A model generated the notes under the pieces. It saw nothing but the letters and a program-made list of their open reading frames with translations. It was not told the origin of the DNA and did no database searches. DNA of 64,000 nucleotides from VRUE01 sp963753245 (GTDB taxonomy: Bacteria > Actinomycetota > Thermoleophilia > Solirubrobacterales > 70-9). The translations under genes and the position numbers were made by a program. Shown in pieces: positions 7,176 to 16,258 of the stretch (the first letter of the stretch is position 1; each line of letters begins with the position of its first letter). The stretch covers positions 558,001 through 622,000 of the forward strand of contig CAVWBK010000002.1 in assembly GCA_963753245.1 (NCBI GenBank), in the 5' to 3' direction.

Positions 7176-8090
7176 ATGAGCGAAGAGCGTGCACGAGTCG
7201 AACCCGGTATGCCGCTGGCGATCCTGGTCAACCCCGCCTCGGGTGGTGGCCGCGCGTCGAAGCTCCTGCCGCGCGTCGAGCAGGCCCTCGACGCCCGCCG
7301 GCTCGTCTTCCGCGTGCAGCGCACGAAGGGCCTTGAGCATGGCGTCAAACAGGCCCTGGGGGCGATCGAGGCCGGCGAGCTTCCGGTGGTGATGAGTGGT
7401 GACGGCCTGCTCGGTGCGATCGGCGGCGCGATGGCGGGGTCAGAGACGCCGCTCGGGGTGATTCCCGGCGGGCGCGGCAACGACCTCGCCCGAGTTCTCG
7501 GCATTCCCGAGGAGCCCGAGGCGGCCGTCGAAATACTGCGCGCCGGTGAGACTCGACGGATTGACGTCGGTGAGGTCAACGGCGCCCGCTTTTTGGGCAT
7601 CGTCAGCGTTGGCTTTGACTCTGAAGCGAATCGGGTCGCCAACGAGACGCGAGTCGTGCGCGGCAACCTGGTCTACGCCTTGGCCGCGCTGCGCACCCTG
7701 GTGCGCTGGAAGCCGGCCCGCTTCACCGTCCGGGTCGACGAGGAGCGCTACCGCTTCACCGGCTACTCGGTCTCAGTCGCCAACAACCGCGCCTTCGGCG
7801 GCGGCATGTTCATCGCTCCCGACGCCGAGCTCGATGATGGTCTTTTCGACATCGTCGCCGTCGGCGAGGTCGGCAAGCTGCGCTTCGTGGCTAATCTGCC
7901 AAAGGTGTTCAAGGGCACCCATGTCGGCGAAGACGAGGTGCAGGTTTTTCGTGCCCAGCACCTCGAACTGACCGCCAGCAGCCCCTTCCCGGTTTACGCC
8001 GATGGCGAGCACCTCGCCGACCTTCCCGCCACGCTGCGCGTCCTGCCCCGGGCGCTGAGCGTGGTCGTCGGGCCACGGGCTCCAGCTTGA
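7176..8090 (+). CDS. Diacylglycerol/lipid kinase (YegS/DagK family)
   Basis: A 304-residue lipid kinase of the DAGK catalytic family, likely phosphorylating diacylglycerol or a related lipid at the membrane. It has LAILVNPASGGGRASK at the N-terminus, a nucleotide-binding VVMSGDGLLGAIGGA (family consensus GGDGT), and GVIPGGRGNDLARVLG. The C-terminal part is beta-rich with NNRAFGGGMFIAPDAELDDG and ends in VYADGEHL. The ATG at 7176 is preferred (GCAAGG directly upstream) over an earlier TTG that overlaps the previous gene. The stop overlaps the murT TTG start (TTGA), linking it to cell-envelope genes. Confidence 0.85.
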   Translation: MSEERARVEPGMPLAILVNPASGGGRASKLLPRVEQALDARRLVFRVQRTKGLEHGVKQALGAIEAGELPVVMSGDGLLGAIGGAMAGSETPLGVIPGGRGNDLARVLGIPEEPEAAVEILRAGETRRIDVGEVNGARFLGIVSVGFDSEANRVANETRVVRGNLVYALAALRTLVRWKPARFTVRVDEERYRFTGYSVSVANNRAFGGGMFIAPDAELDDGLFDIVAVGEVGKLRFVANLPKVFKGTHVGEDEVQVFRAQHLELTASSPFPVYADGEHLADLPATLRVLPRALSVVVGPRAPA

Positions 8091-9481
8091 GCGTCCGAGG
8101 TTCAAGCGCAGCCGTATTCGGCGCCAAGCGCGCCGCGGCGCGAGCGATCGGCGTCGCAAGTCGCGCCAGCGGGCGCGGCGGTGGAACCACGCTTCCGGGC
8201 CGCGCCCTGCTGCGCATGGAGCCTGAGGCGATCTCGCGCCTTGGCGCCCCCCTGCAGCGGCGCGTGACGATCATCAGCGCGACCAACGGCAAGACGACCA
8301 CCGCCGGCATGATCGCCGCCCTGCTCAGCGCCGAGGGTCGTGAGCCGATCCACAACCGGGCCGGATCCAACATGAGCTGGGGGGTCGCGACGGCGCTGCT
8401 CGAGCAGCGTGGCAGCGAGGGCCTCTTTGAGGTCGATGAGGCCTGGCTGCAAAAGGTGGCTAACGCCCTCGATCCTTCGCTGATCGTCCTCGGCAACCTC
8501 TTTCGCGACCAGCTCGATCGCTATGGCGAGATCGAGGTGCTGGCCGACGAGTGGGCGGCTCTTGTTGCCGCCCGAACCGGGCGCACCCATTTCGTCCTCA
8601 ACGCCGATGATCCGCTGATCGCCGATTTGGGTCGCGATAACGAGGAGCGACGGCGCCCGGGAATCCTTTACTTCGGCATCGATGACCAAGCCCAGGCCCT
8701 GCCCGAGCTCCAGCACGCCTTTGATGCGAAGCACTGCCGCCGCTGTGGACACCCCTATGCCTACAGATGCGCCTTCGTCGGGCACCTCGGCCACTACTCC
8801 TGTCCCAACTGCGGCGCCACCCGTCCCCAACCCGACGTCGCCGCCAGCGCGATCGAGCTGCACGGCATGGCCGGCTCACGGATCACCGTTCGCCATCCCG
8901 GCGGTGAGCTGCACCTCGAGCTGCCGCTGCCGGGCCTCTACAACGTCTACAACGCCCTGGCCGCGATCGCCGCCGGCCTCGAGCTCGGCCTCGGTGCCGA
9001 GCGGATCGGTGTCGCACTCGCCGAGGTGCGCGCGGCCTTCGGCCGGGTCGAGACGATCGAGGTCGCCGGTAAGTCGCTCTCGATTCTTCTGGTCAAGAAC
9101 CCCGCGGGAACCAACGAGGTTCTGCGCACGCTGCGCCTTGAGTCAGGCGGGCGCCAGATCGATCTCTGGTTGGCCCTCAATGACCGGATCGCCGACGGAC
9201 GCGACGTCTCCTGGATCTGGGACGCCGACTTCGAGCTGCTCGGCGACGTCGTGCGGCGGGTGACCTGCGCCGGCACCCGCGCACCCGAGATGGCCCTGCG
9301 GCTCAAATACGCCGGTTGGCCAACGGAGCGGATCTCGATCGAGCCGGAAATCGAGAGCTCGCTCGATGACGCCCTCGCCACCTCGCCCGAGCGGCTCTTC
9401 GCGCTGCCCACCTATACCGCGCTGATCGAGTTGCGCAAGCTGCTCGCCGCCCGTGGTCTGGCCAAGGAGTTCTGGCGGTGA
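8087..9481 (+). CDS. murT: Lipid II isoglutaminyl synthase, MurT subunit
   Basis: A 464-residue Mur-ligase-like subunit that, with GatD, amidates the alpha-carboxyl of D-glutamate in lipid II. Features in order: ATP-binding ATNGKTTT (65-72), the central Mur domain, a four-cysteine zinc ribbon typical of MurT (C217, C220, C239, C242), and the C-terminal DUF1727 region with ALNDRIADGRDVSWIWD (363-379), which holds the catalytic aspartate region. The TTG start overlaps the lipid kinase stop by four bases. A methyltransferase gene separates it from gatD, an unusual arrangement. Confidence 0.93.
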   Translation: MSVRGSSAAVFGAKRAAARAIGVASRASGRGGGTTLPGRALLRMEPEAISRLGAPLQRRVTIISATNGKTTTAGMIAALLSAEGREPIHNRAGSNMSWGVATALLEQRGSEGLFEVDEAWLQKVANALDPSLIVLGNLFRDQLDRYGEIEVLADEWAALVAARTGRTHFVLNADDPLIADLGRDNEERRRPGILYFGIDDQAQALPELQHAFDAKHCRRCGHPYAYRCAFVGHLGHYSCPNCGATRPQPDVAASAIELHGMAGSRITVRHPGGELHLELPLPGLYNVYNALAAIAAGLELGLGAERIGVALAEVRAAFGRVETIEVAGKSLSILLVKNPAGTNEVLRTLRLESGGRQIDLWLALNDRIADGRDVSWIWDADFELLGDVVRRVTCAGTRAPEMALRLKYAGWPTERISIEPEIESSLDDALATSPERLFALPTYTALIELRKLLAARGLAKEFWR

Positions 9482-10218
9482 GTGAGCAGAGCGCCAGCAC
9501 TACGGTGATCTGGCACGACGTCGAGTGCGGCGCCTATGGCGGCGATCTGGCCCTCTGGAGGATGCTCGCCGCGCAGGTCGGCGCCCCGATCCTCGACCTC
9601 GGTTGCGGCACCGGGCGGGTGGCGCTTGACCTGGCGCGCGATGGGCGTCAGGTGCGTGGCCTGGACCTCGATCCGGAGCTGGTGGCGGCATTCAACCAGC
9701 GCGCGGCGGCCGATCGCCTGGCGGCGACGGCGACCGCCGGCGACGCGCGCGAGTTCGACCTCGGCGAGCGGTTCGGCTTGGTGCTGGCGCCGATGCAATT
9801 CGTCCAGGTTCTGGGGGGCGCCTCCGAGCGCCTGGCCTGCCTGCGCTGCGCCCGCCGCCACCTGCGTGACGGCGGCCGCCTCGCGGTTGCGATCGTCGAT
9901 GGCATGCCGGCCGAGCTGGTCGAGGAGGCCCCCCCTCCCCTGCCCGACACGCGTGAGTTAGACGGTTGGATCTACTCGAGCCTGCCCCTGGATGCCGGCC
10001 TTAAGGACGGCACGATCATCGTCCGTCGTCTGCGCCAGACCGTTTCGCCGATCGGTGAGCTAAACGACGAGCTAGATCAGATCCCGCTGCGCCTACTCTC
10101 GATTGAGACGGTCGAGGCCGAGGCTCTGGAGGCCGGGCTGGCGTCGGTGGGCCGCCACGAGATCCCCCCCACCGACTCCCACGTGGGCTCGGTCGTCGCG
10201 CTTCTGGAGGCCCGCTAG
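9478..10218 (+). CDS. SAM-dependent methyltransferase inserted between murT and gatD
   Basis: A 246-residue class I methyltransferase: motif I ILDLGCGTGRVALDLA, strand-2 aspartate GLDLDPELV, GDAREFDLGERFGLVLAPM and ARRHLRDGGRLAVAIVD. The C-terminal half (from about 155) is beta-rich, as in small-molecule methyltransferases. GTG start overlapping the murT stop (GTGA) and TAG/GTG one-base overlap with gatD on the other side make this a tightly coupled three-gene unit. Its position suggests it acts on a peptidoglycan precursor or a related metabolite, but the substrate cannot be read from sequence. Confidence 0.85.
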   Translation: MSEQSASTTVIWHDVECGAYGGDLALWRMLAAQVGAPILDLGCGTGRVALDLARDGRQVRGLDLDPELVAAFNQRAAADRLAATATAGDAREFDLGERFGLVLAPMQFVQVLGGASERLACLRCARRHLRDGGRLAVAIVDGMPAELVEEAPPPLPDTRELDGWIYSSLPLDAGLKDGTIIVRRLRQTVSPIGELNDELDQIPLRLLSIETVEAEALEAGLASVGRHEIPPTDSHVGSVVALLEAR

Positions 10219-10946
10219 TGGAGCTCCGGGTCCTCGCCCTCTATCCCGATCAGATGAATATCTACGCCGATCGCGGCAACATCCTCTTCCTGCGCCGGCG
10301 CTGCGAATGGCGCGGGATCGGCTTCACCTACCTCGGCGCCGCGCAGGGCGAGGCGATCGACCCCGAAGCTCACGATCTCTTCTACATCGGCGGCGGCCAG
10401 GACCGCGACCAACGTGCGGTCGCCGCCGACATGGTCAAGACCAAGCGCGATGCGCTGCGCGCTGCAGTCGATAGCGCTGCGGTGCTACTCGGCGTCTGCG
10501 GCGGTTACCAGCTGCTCGGTCACAGCTACCAACTCGGCGAGGAGCGGCTGCCGGGATTGGGTTTGGCCGACCTCGAGACCGTGCGCGCGCCCGGTCAACG
10601 GTTGATTGGCAACATCGCGATCGAGGCCAATCTCGACGGCGCGACCCGCACGATCGCGGGTTTTGAGAACCACGGCGGACGCACCCACCTGGGCCCCAGC
10701 GCGGTGCCCCTGGGGCGGGTCATCTCGGGCTTTGGCAACAACGGCGAGGACGGTCTTGAGGGGGTACGCCGTGAGAATCTCTTCGGCACCTACCTGCACG
10801 GTCCGCTGCTGCCCAAGAACGCCTGGCTGGCCGATCACCTGATCGCTCTGGCGCTGGAGCGCCGCTACGGAGGACGGCCAGAGCTGGAGCCGCTCGACGA
10901 CAGTCTCGAGCAGGCCGCCCATCAATCGGCGCGTCAGGCAGGTTGA
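10218..10946 (+). CDS. gatD: Lipid II isoglutaminyl synthase, GatD glutamine amidotransferase subunit
   Basis: A 242-residue class I glutamine amidotransferase (CobB/CobQ-like) that supplies ammonia to MurT. The nucleophile is C94 in LLGVCGGYQLLG, and the catalytic histidine is H194 in GTYLHGPLLPKN. The N-terminus (LALYPDQMNIYADRGN) matches GatD. GTG start, one-base overlap with the preceding methyltransferase. MurT and GatD act as a complex on lipid II at the inner face of the membrane. Confidence 0.93.
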   Translation: MELRVLALYPDQMNIYADRGNILFLRRRCEWRGIGFTYLGAAQGEAIDPEAHDLFYIGGGQDRDQRAVAADMVKTKRDALRAAVDSAAVLLGVCGGYQLLGHSYQLGEERLPGLGLADLETVRAPGQRLIGNIAIEANLDGATRTIAGFENHGGRTHLGPSAVPLGRVISGFGNNGEDGLEGVRRENLFGTYLHGPLLPKNAWLADHLIALALERRYGGRPELEPLDDSLEQAAHQSARQAG

Positions 10947-10961
10947 GCGCGCCGCACTGAT

Positions 10962-11633
10962 TCAGGGCGCTACCGGGATCACCGCAAGCGGACCCTCGAC
11001 ACGATCGAGCTCGTCGGTCTCAAAACCACTCGCGCCGACCCGGCTGCTGGCCCCGATCGCGCCCACGAACTCCTGCTCGCCGTCAAGAAAGGAGATTCGC
11101 GGAGTCCGGTAGTGCATCGGCACGACCCAGTCCGGATTGATTTCGGCGGCGATCCTGGCAGCCGTCGCGCCACCGATCGTCGGACCACCGCCGATCGGTA
11201 GGAAGAGGAGATCGACCGCGCCGATCGCGGCGCGCTGCTGGGGGCGCAGCTCGGCCTGGCCAAAATCGCCGAAATGGGCGATGCGCAAACCGCCCAGCGA
11301 GAAGACGAAGATCGTGTTCGGGCCACGGGCGGTGCCCGCCTCATCGTCGTGCTCGGAGGCGATCCCCAGCACCTCCCCGATCGGCGATTGGTGCCGGCCC
11401 GCGGTCGCGCGCAGAGTCAGAGGCTCGCCGCCGATCGCCCCGACCCCGTTGTGATCGACGTGCTCGTGAGTGACCAGCAGGAGATCCACCCCCGAGACCT
11501 CGATCGGCGGGTAGTCGAACTGCATCCCGCGATCGGTGGCGAGCGCCGACATGTCGCCGAAGGGATCGATGAACACTTTTGCCTCTGGTGCTGAGAGGGT
11601 GAAGGCCGACTGTCCGTGCCAATCAACTCGCAT
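10962..11633 (-). CDS. UlaG-like metallo-beta-lactamase fold hydrolase
   Basis: A 223-residue MBL-fold protein starting MRVDWHGQSAFTLSAPEAKV. The metal-binding motif is VTHEHVDHNG, with later AHFGDFGQ, and PMHYRTPRI near the C-terminus, as in the UlaG/YtnP group with unknown substrates. The ATG at 11633 has an excellent Shine-Dalgarno (GGAGGAATCAC) located inside the end of the upstream MFS gene, with an eleven-base overlap, so the two are co-transcribed. The specific substrate is unknown. Confidence 0.8.
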   Translation of the reverse strand: MRVDWHGQSAFTLSAPEAKVFIDPFGDMSALATDRGMQFDYPPIEVSGVDLLLVTHEHVDHNGVGAIGGEPLTLRATAGRHQSPIGEVLGIASEHDDEAGTARGPNTIFVFSLGGLRIAHFGDFGQAELRPQQRAAIGAVDLLFLPIGGGPTIGGATAARIAAEINPDWVVPMHYRTPRISFLDGEQEFVGAIGASSRVGASGFETDELDRVEGPLAVIPVAP

Positions 11634-13353
11634 GTGATTCCTCCAGGGTCGGGATCTGGGCCGAGCCTTCCGCTCCACCGAGCGGCTCCTGGGCATGGTG
11701 GTAGCGGCCGCCGCGCATCGCCGAGGCGGCGGCGGCGATAAGACAGGCGATAATCGCGAAGCTGAACGCTGTGTCAAGCCCATCGCTAAACGGACCTGAG
11801 ATCAGCTGCGGGAAGAAGGTCGAGCCGGTCAGCGCCGCGTGGGCGTGGGCCGGCAAGGCCGCCAGCGCCTGGTGGCCGACAAGGTGTTGGACCGGGTTGT
11901 AGCCAAGGAAAGCGGCGAAGAGAATCGAGATTGGCGGCGCCTGACCTGCCCGCTGGGCCACCCCCGGCGCGACGCCGTGTGCCTGCAGCCCGCCGCTCAG
12001 CGCGCCCGGCAGACTCGAGGCGAGGCCGACGATCAGCAGGGTGAAAAAGATCCCGACCGAGAGGACCTGGGCCGAGTTCTGGAAGGTCTGGTTCATGCCG
12101 CCGCCGGCGCCCCGATCGGCCGCCGGCAGGCTGTTCATCACCGCGGCACGGTTGGGTGAGGCGAACATTCCCATCGAAACGCCGAGCAGGAAGAGGATCG
12201 CGGCGAACACGGGATAGGCGAAGTCGATCGGCAGCATCATCAACAGAGCGAAGCTGAGCGCCGCCGCGAGCATCCCACCGGTTGCGAAGGCCCGCGCGCC
12301 GAAGCGATCGGAGAGATAACCCGAGGTCGGCCCGGCGAGCAGCAGCCCGACCGTTAGCGGCAGCATGTAGATGCCCGCCCAGAGCGGGGTTTCGGTAAAT
12401 CCATAGCCGTGCAGCGGTAACCAGATGCCCTGCAGCCAGATGATCAACATGAACATCAATCCACCGCGCGAGACGGCGGCGAGGAAGGTCGAAAGGGTGC
12501 CGAAGGTGAAGGCCCGAATCCGAAACAGCGCGAGCCGGAACATCGGCTCGGCGATCCGGCTCTCGATCACGGCGAAGGCGATCAGCGAAGTGATCGAGGC
12601 GGCGAGCAGGACCAGCACCCGCGGGCTGCCCCAGCCGGTCGCCGAGCCCCCGTAGGGGCGAATCCCGTAGGTGACCGCGACCATCACCAAGACCAGGCCC
12701 AGGGCGAAGGTTACGTTTCCCCACCAATCAATCGAGGCCGGCCTCGGTTTACTGCGCTCCTCGAGCTTCAGGTAGGCCCAGACCGTGCCGAAGAGCCCGA
12801 CCGGAACCGAGATCAAGAAGACGAGCCGCCAATCAATCGGTGCCAGCAAGCCGCCGAGGATGAGGCCGACGAAGAGGCCGCTGACCCCGACGATGTTGTT
12901 GATCCCGAGCGCCATGCCGCGCTGGTTGGTGGGAAAGGCATCGGTGATGATAGCCGCCGCATTGGCGAGCAGGCAGGCGCCACCGACCCCCTGCAGAATT
13001 CGAAAACCGACCAGGTAGAGGGCGCCGTCTTGACCGCTCAGCCAGTCGATCGCGAGCAGCAGCGAGGCGACGGTGTAGATGACAAAGCCGAGGTTGTAGA
13101 TCCGCACCCGGCCATAGATGTCACCGAGCCGCCCGAGGCTGACGATCAGGACGCTTGAGACGACCAGGTAGCCGAGGATCATCCAAAGCAGGTAGAAGCT
13201 ATTTGAGGGGATCAGCGGATCGAGATGGATGCCGCGGAAGATGTCGGGCATCGCGATCAGCGTGATCGAGGCATCGAGGGTGGCCAACAGGACGGCAAGG
13301 GTCGTGTTGGAGAGTGCAATCCACTTGTAGCGGTCCTCGCTCGCCGTCACCAC
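11623..13353 (-). CDS. MFS drug/multi-compound exporter, DHA2 (EmrB/QacA) type
   Basis: A 576-residue integral membrane transporter with about fourteen helices. It begins with TLAVLLATLDASITLIAMPDI, typical of DHA2 proton-coupled exporters, and has motif A in the loop after helix 2 (GRLGDIYGRVRIYN) and the TM4-5 signature RILQGVGGACLLANAAAI. Tandem GTG codons at 13353 and 13350 could both start translation; AGAGG lies just upstream. It is co-transcribed with the MBL hydrolase. No adjacent regulator is present. Substrate unknown. Confidence 0.88.
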   Translation of the reverse strand: MVTASEDRYKWIALSNTTLAVLLATLDASITLIAMPDIFRGIHLDPLIPSNSFYLLWMILGYLVVSSVLIVSLGRLGDIYGRVRIYNLGFVIYTVASLLLAIDWLSGQDGALYLVGFRILQGVGGACLLANAAAIITDAFPTNQRGMALGINNIVGVSGLFVGLILGGLLAPIDWRLVFLISVPVGLFGTVWAYLKLEERSKPRPASIDWWGNVTFALGLVLVMVAVTYGIRPYGGSATGWGSPRVLVLLAASITSLIAFAVIESRIAEPMFRLALFRIRAFTFGTLSTFLAAVSRGGLMFMLIIWLQGIWLPLHGYGFTETPLWAGIYMLPLTVGLLLAGPTSGYLSDRFGARAFATGGMLAAALSFALLMMLPIDFAYPVFAAILFLLGVSMGMFASPNRAAVMNSLPAADRGAGGGMNQTFQNSAQVLSVGIFFTLLIVGLASSLPGALSGGLQAHGVAPGVAQRAGQAPPISILFAAFLGYNPVQHLVGHQALAALPAHAHAALTGSTFFPQLISGPFSDGLDTAFSFAIIACLIAAAASAMRGGRYHHAQEPLGGAEGSAQIPTLEESHAS

Positions 13354-13393
13354 CTCTACTTTACGTCAACGGTAGGTTTGGCAGCGGGGCGAG

Positions 13394-13825
13394 CTAGCGG
13401 CCGCTGGACCCAAAGCCATCGCTGCCGCGAGCTGACTCGATCAGAGATTCAACCTCGATCGGCTCGGCCGGCTCGACCCTGGTGATCAAGAGCTGAGCGA
13501 TGCGGTCTCCGGGCTGCACCCGGAAGGTCTCGGCCGGATCGGTATTGAGAAGCAAGACGCTGACCTCGCCTCGATAGCCGGCGTCGATCAGCCCCGGCGA
13601 GTTGACCAGGGCGATGCCGTTTTCACGCGCCAACCCCGAGCGCGGAAGGACCAGCCCGGCGTGGCCCGGCGGGATCTCAAGCGCGATCCCGGTTCCGATG
13701 CTCCAGCGCTCGCCGGGCCCGATATGCGCGACCTCGCAGGCATGGAGATCGAGCCCCGCGTCGCCCTCATGGGCGCGGTCGGGAAGGACCGCCTCCTCTC
13801 TCAATCGCAGCACCCTGAGCTCCAC
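13394..13825 (-). CDS. dut: Deoxyuridine 5'-triphosphate nucleotidohydrolase
   Basis: A 143-residue trimeric dUTPase that hydrolyses dUTP to dUMP and pyrophosphate, keeping uracil out of DNA and feeding dTMP synthesis. The five motifs are visible: HEGDAGLDLHA, PRSGLARENGI, NSPGLIDAGYRGEV, RIAQLLI and the C-terminal RGSDGFGSSGR (glycine of the usual RGxGGFGSTG replaced by Asp). GTG start at 13825. It lies between hflX and the MFS exporter on the minus strand. Confidence 0.93.
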   Translation of the reverse strand: MELRVLRLREEAVLPDRAHEGDAGLDLHACEVAHIGPGERWSIGTGIALEIPPGHAGLVLPRSGLARENGIALVNSPGLIDAGYRGEVSVLLLNTDPAETFRVQPGDRIAQLLITRVEPAEPIEVESLIESARGSDGFGSSGR

Positions 13826-13855
13826 CCGGGCAACCCTAGATGATCGAACCCCAGC

Positions 13856-15181
13856 TCAGGCGACGGCGAGATCGTCAAAGCGGTGAAGCTCGCCGACGGG
13901 CAGACGGGCCTGGATCAAGACGCCGTCCTCCCGATCGGTGCGCTGCAGGGTGCCGGCGAGCTCGTGCAACTCGTGCAGGCGCGCACCCTGCTCATAAGGC
14001 ACCAGCAACTCAACCTCGGCGAGGGTCTCCTCAAAAGCCGCCTCGATCCGGCTCCGCAGCTGATCGAGCCCGCCGCGATCAAGGGCTGAGACCAGCGTCG
14101 CATCGGGATGGCGCAGGATAATGTCGCGACGCTCCTCCTCATCGAGCAGGTCGGCCTTATTGAGGACCAGCAGGCGTGGCTTCTCACCGGCGCCGATCTC
14201 CTCGAGCACCTCATCGACCGCGCGCATGTCGGCGCGCAGCCTCTCCTCGGGCGCGGCGCCATCGACGATGTGGAGAATCAGGTCGGCGAGCACCGTCTCC
14301 TCGAGGGTCGCCTTGAATGCCTCGACGAGCTGGTGGGGCAGCTTCTCGATGAAGCCGACGGTGTCGGTCAGCAGGTAATCGCGGCCCGAGAGCTCAAGCG
14401 CGCGGGTGGTCGGGTCGAGGGTTTGAAAGAGCCGGTCACCGACCCCCACCACGGCGCCGGTCAGCGCGTTTAGGAGGGTTGACTTACCGGCGTTGGTATA
14501 GCCGGCGAGAGCCACGCGCGGCAGCGAAGAGCGATCGCGCTGGGCACGCATCACGCCGCGATTTCGTTCGAGCTGAATCAGCCGGCGTCGCAGCGCTGCG
14601 ATACGGTCGCGGGCGAGTCGGCGGTCGGTCTCGATCTGGCTCTCGCCCGGGCCCCTGGTGCCGATGCCGCCGTCCATGCGCCCGGCACCGAGGCGCTCGA
14701 GGTGGGTCCAGAGACCGCGCATGCGGGCCATGTTGTATTCAAGCTGGGCCAGCTCGACCTGCAACTTGCCCTCGGCGGAATGGGCATGGTCGGCGAAGAT
14801 GTCGAGGATCACCGCGGTGCGGTCGATCACCGGCACACCGAGCGCGGCCTCCAAATTGCGCTCTTGGCGTGGCGCCAGCTCGTCGTCGCAGGCCACCAAG
14901 TTGGCATTGCAGGCGGCGATCTGCTCCTTTAGCTCGACGAGCTTGCCGCGCCCGAGATAGCGATCCGGGTCGGGGGTCGGCCGCTGCTGCACTGCCTCAC
15001 CGACCGTCGCGACGCCCGCCGTGCGCAGCAGCTCCTTGAGCTCGGCAAGCGGTTCCTGCTCGGCGGCGCTCGTCACAATCCCGATCGCCAGGGCGCGCTG
15101 GCGCGCTCTGCGGTTATTGAGGCCGGCCTCCGCTGCCGCATACCGCGTCTGCGCTGCGCGCCCGTTTCTAGATCTATCCAC
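13856..15181 (-). CDS. hflX: Ribosome-associated GTPase HflX
   Basis: A 441-residue GTPase of the HflX family, which binds the ribosome 50S subunit and splits or rescues stalled ribosomes. N-terminal domain with DPDRYLGRGKLVELKEQI, the linker GGIGTRGPGESQIETDRR, then the G domain: G1 GYTNAGKST, G2/G3 DPTTRALELSG and DTVGFI, G4 NKADLL. The GTG at 15181 is the start; a TAGAAT -10-like hexamer at 15191-15196 lies only about ten bases upstream, so a very short leader is possible. A nine-base-pair palindrome sits between it and the divergent SDR gene. Confidence 0.93.
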   Translation of the reverse strand: MDRSRNGRAAQTRYAAAEAGLNNRRARQRALAIGIVTSAAEQEPLAELKELLRTAGVATVGEAVQQRPTPDPDRYLGRGKLVELKEQIAACNANLVACDDELAPRQERNLEAALGVPVIDRTAVILDIFADHAHSAEGKLQVELAQLEYNMARMRGLWTHLERLGAGRMDGGIGTRGPGESQIETDRRLARDRIAALRRRLIQLERNRGVMRAQRDRSSLPRVALAGYTNAGKSTLLNALTGAVVGVGDRLFQTLDPTTRALELSGRDYLLTDTVGFIEKLPHQLVEAFKATLEETVLADLILHIVDGAAPEERLRADMRAVDEVLEEIGAGEKPRLLVLNKADLLDEEERRDIILRHPDATLVSALDRGGLDQLRSRIEAAFEETLAEVELLVPYEQGARLHELHELAGTLQRTDREDGVLIQARLPVGELHRFDDLAVA

Positions 15182-15207
15182 CTGCCTCTGATTCTAGGCC
15201 CGCGGGT

Positions 15208-15228
15208 GCCCGCTTGGCCCAAGCGGGC
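15208..15228. repeat. Perfect inverted repeat in the hflX/SDR divergent promoter region
   Basis: Arms GCCCGCTTG (15208-15216) and CAAGCGGGC (15220-15228) with a three-base centre. It lies between TAGAAT (minus strand -10-like, toward hflX) and CTATAGG (plus strand -10-like, toward the SDR gene at 15246). The position fits an operator serving both genes or a hairpin in a short leader. No regulator is encoded next to it. Confidence 0.4.
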
Positions 15229-15245
15229 CTATAGGGTTAGTCGCG

Positions 15246-16244
15246 ATGAAGGTTTTCCTCACCGGGGCCACGGGCTTCATCGGAGGCGAGGTCGCCCGTC
15301 AACTGCGCGACCGCGGCGATCAGGTCTCCTGTTTGGTGCGCAGCCCCGGCAAGGCTTCGGAGCTGAAGAAGATCGGCTGCGAGATCCTCGCCGCAGACCT
15401 CGCTGATCGTGAGGCGCTGAGCGCCGGGATGACGGGACACGACGCGGTCATCCACGCCGCCGCGATGTATGAGGTCGGCATCCCTGAGTCCCAGCATGCC
15501 GCGATGTATGAGGCAAACGTGACCGGGACCAAGAACGTCCTCGGCGCGGCGCTTGGGGCGGGCATCGACAAGGTTGTCTACGTCTCGACCTGCGGCGCAT
15601 TTGGCAACACCCACCACCAGATCGTCGATGAGTCCTACGAGCACCCGAGCGATGACTTCACCTCCTACTACGAGCAGACCAAGGTCGAAGCACACAAGCT
15701 CGCCAAGCGGATGATCGCCGAGGATCGGCTGCCCTGCGTGATCGTCCAACCCGGCGGCGTCTACGGGCCCGGCGACACCTCATCCCTCGGCGCTTTGCTC
15801 GAGCAGTTTCTGAGCGGCAAGATGCCGCTCATACCGTTTCCGGAGCTGGGGATCTGCCTCGCCCATGTTGAGGACACAGCGGGCGGAATCCTGCTCGCCC
15901 TCGATAAGGGCGTCGCCGGGGAGTCCTATGTGATCGCCGGCCCGCCGACGACGATGCGCGAGGCGATCGGCATCGTCGCGTCGGTCAGCGGCCGCAAGGC
16001 TCCGCGCTGGGTGTTTCCAACCACACTGATGAGGGCCCTGACCCCGATCGGGCCGCTGGTCGGCAAGATCATGGGTCAGCCACCCAACCTGCGCGAGCTG
16101 ATCTCCTCGGCCGATAACGTCACCTTCTGGGCGAGCAATGAGAAGGCCGTCCGCGAGCTCGGCTTCGACCCCCGCGGCATCGAGGAGGGGATCCGCCAGA
16201 CCCTCAATGCCGACGACCGACTCCCTGCCCCCGCCGCCGCCTGA
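15246..16244 (+). CDS. Extended SDR family NAD(P)-dependent epimerase/dehydratase
   Basis: A 332-residue extended short-chain dehydrogenase. Nucleotide-binding motif TGATGFIGGEVARQL (residues 7-21), DLADREAL for the adenine side, the serine-bearing strand VYVSTCGAFG and the catalytic YYEQTKVEA (YxxxK). It resembles dihydroflavonol-reductase-like or sugar-epimerase-like SDRs; the substrate is not apparent. It starts at ATG with no Shine-Dalgarno, and a TATAGG hexamer about ten bases upstream suggests a near-leaderless transcript. It is followed 14 bases later by a metallo-hydrolase gene, probably as one operon. Confidence 0.85.
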   Translation: MKVFLTGATGFIGGEVARQLRDRGDQVSCLVRSPGKASELKKIGCEILAADLADREALSAGMTGHDAVIHAAAMYEVGIPESQHAAMYEANVTGTKNVLGAALGAGIDKVVYVSTCGAFGNTHHQIVDESYEHPSDDFTSYYEQTKVEAHKLAKRMIAEDRLPCVIVQPGGVYGPGDTSSLGALLEQFLSGKMPLIPFPELGICLAHVEDTAGGILLALDKGVAGESYVIAGPPTTMREAIGIVASVSGRKAPRWVFPTTLMRALTPIGPLVGKIMGQPPNLRELISSADNVTFWASNEKAVRELGFDPRGIEEGIRQTLNADDRLPAPAAA

Positions 16245-16258
16245 GCCCGCCGATCGCG

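Noticed and set aside
7396..7430. Non-canonical lipid kinase loop (SGDGLLGAIGG for GGDGTxNEV)
   Set aside because: Variants of this loop occur in actinobacterial DagK/YegS proteins and the rest of the active site is intact.
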